A program made the position numbers and the translations under genes. The notes beneath the pieces are model-generated. The model was given only the letters and a program-made list of their open reading frames with translations, was not told the origin of the DNA and did not search any database. A DNA stretch of 36,262 bases from an uncultured Saprospiraceae bacterium (GTDB lineage: Bacteria; Bacteroidota; Bacteroidia; Chitinophagales; Saprospiraceae): positions 1 to 36,262 of the forward strand of contig CALIZI010000118.1 of assembly GCA_938028705.1 (NCBI GenBank). The letters run 5' to 3'. This document shows, piece by piece, positions 31,672-36,262 of this stretch. Positions within the stretch are counted from its first letter, which is position 1. Each line of letters begins with the position of its first letter.

Positions 31672-31883
31672 CTTGACAATATCATGTTTAAAAAATAAAA
31701 ATGCGTTTATACTTGAAATGGGATATTTTTTCCGAATTTGGGCTAAAACTCGTCAGACATTTTCAAAATTCACCAATGAACTCATATTTTTTCGGTAAAG
31801 TTTAAATGTCAGACGAGTTTTAGCCCAAATTCAAGGACAAACACTGACTATTTTAAATAAAAATCGAACATGACATTGTCAAG
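31672..31883. mobile_element. Family B MITE, copy B2, with 4-bp target duplication TTAC
   Basis: CTTGACAAT at 31672 and ATTGTCAAG at 31883 are inverted ends, flanked by TTAC on both sides (31668-31671 and 31884-31887). The inner arms GGGCTAAAACTCGTCAGAC and mirror resemble B1 but the loop is longer. It lies about 45 bases upstream of the point where the T9SS pseudogene loses coding character. Confidence 0.85.
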
Positions 31884-31954
31884 TTACATTTTAATAATGT
31901 ATTAAATGAAATTTTGGATTCATTTAAAATTAAAATAATGAGTCTGCATAATAG

Positions 31955-32373
31955 GACAAGTTTATCTGATTGGTTGACACTTTATACGATATTAATTTTG
32001 GCTCATGTAGGAAATCAGGTGGAATGTGAAGCAAGCCCAAATCCTATAAGGTTTTCGAAAACCTTATAGGATTGATTATCAGCATTTTACCCCAATTTAA
32101 AATAAAACCCAATCTGTATTCCACCTGATTTCCTACATGAGCCTTAATTTTATGCAAAATATAAGTAACCCGTTTGGTAAACTTTTCAAGTTTGCTAAAC
32201 GTAGGCAGGATGCTAAAATTTATAATTAGCTAAAAACCAGCACTTTACTTCTCCGATAGCTATCGGAGACCAAACTTTTTGAAGTTTAGCAAACGGAGTA
32301 CTTAAATTTTATTTTAACTTTTAACTCAAATCCTAAAAGTGTCAACTACTTTTGTCGTTTGGATAAACTTGTC
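31955..32373. mobile_element. Family A MITE, copy A4, interrupted by M2
   Basis: The ends GACAAGTTTATC and GATAAACTTGTC are present. Without the nested element the interior closely follows A1 over its full length. The flanks CATAATAG and ATTAATAG agree at six of eight positions, suggesting an old, decayed target duplication. Confidence 0.85.
32000..32143. mobile_element. ISL3-like MITE M2 inserted in A4, with 8-bp target duplication
   Basis: Terminal inverted repeats GGCTCATGTAGGAAATCAGG are perfect for about 26 bases. Flanking TTAATTTT (31992-31999 and 32144-32151) is duplicated, whereas A1 and A3 carry this stretch once, giving an empty site for comparison. The centre 32040-32073 is a perfect 34-bp palindrome (core CCTATAAGG / CCTTATAGG), the same as in M1 and M3. 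Confidence 0.93.
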
Positions 32374-32580
32374 ATTAATAGTGAGAAAAAGCGATTTTAA
32401 TAAAATTCAATTTTGCATTATATAATATTTAAATTATAATTATTTAAAAATAATTTATATTTATTTTTTATTATTATAATTTTTTAATATAAAAATAAAA
32501 TTTTAACTTTTTTGAATTTCTATACTTTCTAATGTGGACTCAATAATATTATTGCAAACACAGAGCATCAAAAATCCGCT
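32374..32580. other. AT-rich spacer past the NCS1 gene
   Basis: AT-rich sequence between A4 and the permease stop codon, with no ORF, hairpin or word array that I can support. Confidence 0.5.
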
Positions 32581-34284
32581 CTATCTGCGTTCCAATTTTC
32601 GATGCTGTTCACCTCGCATCATCAGCCAATACACCACAAAAGACACCAGAAAACCCGAAAACCAAGACAACTTATACAAGGCTTCCAAAGCGGGTACAAA
32701 ATAACCAATCAAGGCAACACCTACGCCCACCGCAAGCGCGACCATAGCCGCCGGATTGAACCCGCCGGAGTAGCTGTATGCGCCTTTGTCTTTGTACAAT
32801 TCCGCTAACTGGATTTCTTTTTTGCGAATGACATAATAATCCGCCAACATCACACCCAAGACCGGACCAAGCAAGCCACTAATAAAAATCAATACACCGC
32901 TAATCTCATTCAGCAAGTACCATGGACATATAATAATACCGATAATACCCGTAATAATACCGCCTGTACGGAAGCTGATAGATTTGGGCGCGAGATTGGA
33001 AAAAGCATTGGAAGGTGCAATAACATTAGCCGCGATATTGGTACTAAGCGTAGCAATAATCATAAAAATCTGCGAGACAATCACCACTGTCGGACTGCTG
33101 AATTTGGCGAGTAAGGACACCGGATCCCACGGTGCATCATTGGCTAGGAGGATGTCATCAAAATTTATCACCGCCGCACAAGTCACGAAAATACCGACAA
33201 AAGAATACAGCATCATCGTACCGGGCAAACCAATAAACTGACCCATTACTTGCGCTTTTTGCGTAGCCGCATAGCGTGTAATATCCGCAATACTCAAAGA
33301 CATGGTAGCCCAAAAACCCACCATAATCGTCAGCCACAAGAGGTACGACCATAGTTTTGAACCCAATGCTTTTTGTCCGGTATTTTTCGGAGTTGGTGTG
33401 ATGATACTTGACTCCATATAATCATTGCCCATTTTTTTACGGACTTGAATTTTTGTGACCACCGGAGGCTCGGCTATCGGAATCGGGGCATCATTCATAG
33501 TCGCCCATGCGCCTTCTTTATCATCCATAATCAGGCGGTATTGGTCGGCTTTTACTTTAGCGTTTTTGTCTTTGACGGGATGAATTTTGAGCATGGTCGT
33601 ATTGCCTTCCTGATAGGTCTCTGCGGCAGGCTGACCGAGTTGAGTACTTTGGTCGAGGACGGTCATAAATCCGCCTGCTTGTGTTGCGCCCCAACCAATC
33701 AAAAAGATACCCATAAGTATCAATATCGGTGCGGAATATTGTTCCAAGAACTTGATACTTTCCGTACCTTTCCAGATGAAATACATATTAATCAACCAGA
33801 ATATACCAAAGCCTACAAATTTGCCGACAGACAAACCCGTAGCCGCTTCCGCACCTGTAGCAGCATTAAAAATAGCATAAATCGCCAGTCCGCCAATCCA
33901 TGTCTGAATCCCGAACCAGCCACAAGCCACAATGCCCCGCACTACAGAGGGAATGTGTATGCCATTGGTACCAAAAGATGACCGCCCGATGACCGGAAAA
34001 GGCACACCGTATTTTACTCCGGCATGTCCGTTGAGTACCATTGGAATCGTGATAATTAAATTCGCTAATCCTATGATAATCAAGGCTTCCAGCCACGTCA
34101 TACCGTCCAATATCATATAAGATGCCAACAGGTAGGTCGGAATACAAACCGCCATACCGACCCACAATGCAGCCAAGTGCCACATACTCCAAGTCCGCTT
34201 ATCTTTGGGTACAGGCGCGAGGTCTTCGCTGTACAAATCCGAGCCGGAGAGGTCTTCCCGTAATTCTATAATTTCTTCTTTCAT
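32581..34284 (-). CDS. NCS1-family nucleobase/hydantoin/allantoin permease
   Basis: This inner-membrane cation symporter has about 567 residues. The N-terminal signature PKDKRTWSMWHLAALWVGM, then GVPFPVIGRSSFGTNGIHIP and GWFGIQTWIGG, are typical of NCS1 carriers of uracil, cytosine, allantoin or hydantoins. Twelve membrane segments can be placed. A hydrophilic block of about 85-95 residues (around 225-310) is inserted before the WSYLLWLTIMVGFWATM segment; ordinary members lack it and are about 480-500 long. ATG at 34284 is preferred to the one seven codons earlier, which is made of TTCATRG heptamers. The neighbouring aminotransferase lies upstream on the same strand and suggests a catabolic unit. 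Confidence 0.92.
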   Translation of the reverse strand: MKEEIIELREDLSGSDLYSEDLAPVPKDKRTWSMWHLAALWVGMAVCIPTYLLASYMILDGMTWLEALIIIGLANLIITIPMVLNGHAGVKYGVPFPVIGRSSFGTNGIHIPSVVRGIVACGWFGIQTWIGGLAIYAIFNAATGAEAATGLSVGKFVGFGIFWLINMYFIWKGTESIKFLEQYSAPILILMGIFLIGWGATQAGGFMTVLDQSTQLGQPAAETYQEGNTTMLKIHPVKDKNAKVKADQYRLIMDDKEGAWATMNDAPIPIAEPPVVTKIQVRKKMGNDYMESSIITPTPKNTGQKALGSKLWSYLLWLTIMVGFWATMSLSIADITRYAATQKAQVMGQFIGLPGTMMLYSFVGIFVTCAAVINFDDILLANDAPWDPVSLLAKFSSPTVVIVSQIFMIIATLSTNIAANVIAPSNAFSNLAPKSISFRTGGIITGIIGIIICPWYLLNEISGVLIFISGLLGPVLGVMLADYYVIRKKEIQLAELYKDKGAYSYSGGFNPAAMVALAVGVGVALIGYFVPALEALYKLSWFSGFLVSFVVYWLMMRGEQHRKLERR

Positions 34285-34384
34285 AGTTGATGGTTCATGG
34301 GTCATGGTTCATAGTTGGTGGTTCATAGTTCATAGTTGATGGTTCATAGTTCATGGTTCATGGTTCATGGTTTGTAGTTTATAG
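34280..34384. repeat. TTCATRG heptamer array, 15 units in phase
   Basis: 105 bases read as 15 heptamers (TTCATAG, TTGATGG, TTCATGG, GTCATGG, TTGGTGG and so on, ending TTTGTAG, TTTATAG) without any shift. The first unit contains the permease start codon on the minus strand. Confidence 0.92.
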
Positions 34385-34401
34385 TTTTTTACAGATTCGT
34401 C

Positions 34402-34457
34402 ACTCGCTACTCGCTACTCAATACTTGACACTCACTACTTTTCACTCACAATACTCG
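34402..34457. repeat. ACTCGCT heptamer array at the aminotransferase 3' end
   Basis: Units ACTCGCT, ACTCGCT, ACTCAAT, ACTTGAC, ACTCACT, ACTTTTC, ACTCACA, ATACTCG are in phase. The last two units overlap the final codons and stop of the aminotransferase gene. Confidence 0.75.
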
Positions 34458-35785
34458 TCCGCTACGTCAAGCACTTTTGAAATAATGTCAATACTTTCGT
34501 CAATTTGTTCGCGGGTAATGCAGAGTGGCGGAGCGACAAACAGGAAATTCCATTTAACGAAAGTAAACATGCCCAATTCGCGGAGTTTTGCGGCGAGCCT
34601 TGCTGTGGGTTTTGCAGCATCACCTTTGGCATTCCAAGGGGCGATGGGTTCTTTCGTTTTGCGATTTTTGACAAGTTCAAGGCAGCCCAACAAACCTGTA
34701 TTTCGAATATCGCCGATAGAGGGATGATCGGCACGTAATTCTTCCAATTTCCCTTCCAAATATACACCCATATTGGCTGCATTTTCGACCATATTTTCTT
34801 CTTGTATAATGTTGATATTTTCCAATGCAGCCGCACAGCAGGTGGGGTGTGCCGAGTAGGTTAAGCCAATGGTCAAATGATTATCCTCAAAGTGTCGGGC
34901 AATTTTATCAGTAACAACAGTAGCACCAAGCGGAAGGTAGCCGGAGGTCAGTCCTTTTGCCAGACTCATAATGTCGGGCGTGACATCGTGGTGGTCAATA
35001 CCAAACCATTTTCCGGTACGTCCAAAGCCACTCATCACCTCGTCGCATATCAGGAGGATGCCATATTTATCTGCAATTTCGCGCACACCACGCCAATAAA
35101 ACGGCGGATATTTGATACAGCCTGACGAGCCGGATTCACCCTCCATGAGGATAGCTGCAACGCTATCAGGGTTTTGATATAAAATGACTTGTTCGAGGTT
35201 GCGAAGTGCCATTTCACCGCATTTTTCAATGGAATCCGTACCCCACGGGCAGCGGTAAAAATACGGATTTTCGACTTGCACAAAATTAGGCGCACCTTGT
35301 GCATCAACAGCATGTTTGCGCGGGTCACCTCCGGCAGACATCGCACCGTAGGTGGCACCATGATAGGCGCGATATTGAGCAATAATCTTATGCCGCCCAG
35401 AGTAAATACGCGCCACTTTGATGGCATTCTCAATCGCCTCTGCACCGCCAAGCGTAAAGAAGGTTTTGGTCAGATTGCCGGGGGTGATTTCGGCGATTTT
35501 TTTGCCGAGTTCGCCGCGTACTTCGGTTGCCATACCCGGGTAGGCATAGCTGATGTCGCGCATTTGTCGCGCCACTGCTTCTGTAATGCGCTGATTGCCA
35601 TGCCCGATATTGACATTCATCAATTGTGAGTTGAAATCAATGTATCGTTTACCATCGCGGTCGTACATATAAATGCCTTCGCCACGCTCCATATTAATAG
35701 GATTTAATCCGCCTTGCTTCGACCATGAAAAGAGGGTATAATCACGGTTGTCTTTTACAATATGTGTATTATCTGATATAACCAT
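34442..35785 (-). CDS. class III PLP-dependent aminotransferase (omega-amino acid type)
   Basis: This 447-residue cytoplasmic enzyme has the PLP lysine Lys277 in SLAKGLTSGYLPLGA, the cofactor-binding Asp248 in LICDEVMSGFGRTGKW, the phosphate-cup GGAEAIENAIK (113-123) and YHGATYGAMS (141-150). It resembles beta-alanine/taurine:pyruvate or 2-oxoglutarate aminotransferases. Beside an NCS1 permease on the same strand (gap 157 bases) a role in breakdown of pyrimidines or hydantoins, removing the amino group of beta-alanine, is plausible; dihydropyrimidinase and ureidopropionase genes are not in the window, so this is an inference. The last residues are encoded by heptamer words. Confidence 0.9.
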   Translation of the reverse strand: MVISDNTHIVKDNRDYTLFSWSKQGGLNPINMERGEGIYMYDRDGKRYIDFNSQLMNVNIGHGNQRITEAVARQMRDISYAYPGMATEVRGELGKKIAEITPGNLTKTFFTLGGAEAIENAIKVARIYSGRHKIIAQYRAYHGATYGAMSAGGDPRKHAVDAQGAPNFVQVENPYFYRCPWGTDSIEKCGEMALRNLEQVILYQNPDSVAAILMEGESGSSGCIKYPPFYWRGVREIADKYGILLICDEVMSGFGRTGKWFGIDHHDVTPDIMSLAKGLTSGYLPLGATVVTDKIARHFEDNHLTIGLTYSAHPTCCAAALENINIIQEENMVENAANMGVYLEGKLEELRADHPSIGDIRNTGLLGCLELVKNRKTKEPIAPWNAKGDAAKPTARLAAKLRELGMFTFVKWNFLFVAPPLCITREQIDESIDIISKVLDVADEYCE

Positions 35786-35890
35786 TTTCTATTTGTAAAT
35801 TCAAATTTTTAAAAAGATGCGTACTATATCGGACGCTTTGCAATAAAGTGAATATAGCCTTCAAAGTTAATGATTATTTTTAAAATAATC

Positions 35891-36060
35891 GACATATTTA
35901 TCGAAGTAGTTGACACTTTTTCACGCAGAGAACGCAGCGTTTGCAGAGACTTGATAATGAACCCTCTGCGAACGCTGCGTTCTCTGCGTGATTGCTCAAT
36001 TTGAAGCGTCTATTACAACTCAAAAAAGTATCAACTACTTTTGGAATTTGAAAATAGTAA
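35891..36060. mobile_element. Family C MITE, copy C2 (boundaries approximate)
   Basis: Opposite in orientation to C1. GACATATTTATCGAAGTAGT at 35891 continues into TTGACACTTTTT and a hairpin of ACGCAGAGA-type words, and the far end reads AAAAAAGTATCAACTACTTT. The unique segment TTGAAGCGTCTATTACA is shared with C1. No clean target duplication is seen, so the copy is older or its ends have drifted. Confidence 0.75.
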
Positions 36061-36132
36061 TTTCGCTCATTATGTATTAAGCGGTGAAAAATGTAAAATC
36101 CCGTCATTCGTCGGGACAAGTTGTAAAACACA

Positions 36133-36262
36133 AAATGTAAAATGTAAAAGTGTCGATAGGACATGAAGTTATTTATTTTTAAATTGTTATATATTTAAAA
36201 TTTTAAAAATCAAATTATTGTTAAAAAACATTCACGTTATACACTTTTACATTTTACATTTA
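36133..36262. repeat. Family H element H3 (paired AAATGTA arrays, reaches window end)
   Basis: AAATGTAAAATGTAAAAGTG (36133-36152) and mirror CACTTTTACATTTTACATTT at 36242-36261 flank a loop with GTCGATAGG next to the left arm and ACGTTATACAC next to the right. These match H1 in reversed orientation. A small hairpin CCCGTCATTCGTCGGG lies just before it (36099-36114). Confidence 0.78.

Noticed and set aside
34285-34305. ATG seven codons upstream of the chosen permease start
   Set aside because: These codons are TTCATRG heptamers; family members begin near the KEEI-type segment.
35898-36164. 88-residue open frame on the minus strand
   Set aside because: It runs through MITE C2 and neighbouring repeat words; the translation has no protein-like character.
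1-36262. tRNA or rRNA genes
   Set aside because: No cloverleaf-like segments with TTC-A-A loops or conserved rRNA stretches were seen on either strand.

Overview
The window looks like chromosomal DNA of a Bacteroidota species, most likely a Saprospiria- or Chitinophagia-type environmental bacterium. This rests on a type IX secretion (T9SS) C-terminal sorting domain, a PorE-like TPR/propeller/OmpA protein, a DUF2027-Smr protein, many Ala-Gln-ended signal peptides and Cys lipoboxes, AT-rich leaders without Shine-Dalgarno sites, and two candidate TAnnTTTG promoter boxes. I could not run any search, so the lineage is an inference. I saw no rRNA, tRNA, CRISPR, prophage or transposase gene.

The genes are mostly housekeeping and cell-envelope functions. 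From left to right they are: a small orphan protein (149-406); an outer-membrane protein (1025-1849); an M16 metalloprotease pair, one subunit with its zinc site erased and one intact (2259-6159); a secreted unknown (6673-7410); fabF and acpP (7750-9434); an EamA transporter and a secreted protein (9727-11887); mazG, an NqrM-like protein and a lipoprotein (12178-14013); an ADP-ribosylglycohydrolase-type protein and a PorE-like protein (14204-17260); DUF2027-Smr and a glycosylasparaginase-type enzyme (17355-19325); a TonB-C-type secreted protein (19670-20440); a SpoIIM-type membrane protein, a lipoprotein and ApbE (20583-24272); a CARDB-type protein and an Lrp regulator (24333-25557); a BadF-type amino-sugar kinase (26250-27104); an S41 protease and an SH3 lipoprotein (27876-30696); a 5'-truncated T9SS cargo gene (30716-31625); and an NCS1 permease beside a class III aminotransferase (32581-35785). 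Plausible links are NqrM-like plus ApbE (Na+-NQR maturation), permease plus aminotransferase (nucleobase or hydantoin breakdown), and PorE plus sorting-domain cargo (T9SS).

The unusual content is the intergenic DNA. Almost every gap holds a dyad-symmetric element or an array of short words kept in exact 7-bp (sometimes 6, 8, 9 or 12-bp) phase. Many elements are MITEs whose target-site duplications (TSDs) can be read directly: family A (8-bp TSD), related family C (8-bp), four elements with GGCT/GGTT ends like the ISL3 family (8-bp), and family B (4-bp TTAY). Several are nested, so insertion order can be read. Three of the ISL3-like MITEs have different terminal repeats but share one central palindrome, which suggests interchangeable hairpin cores. 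One heptamer family, TTCATRG, lies mainly upstream of minus-strand genes and reads as reiterated AACYATG start-codon contexts, in two cases running straight into the real start codon.
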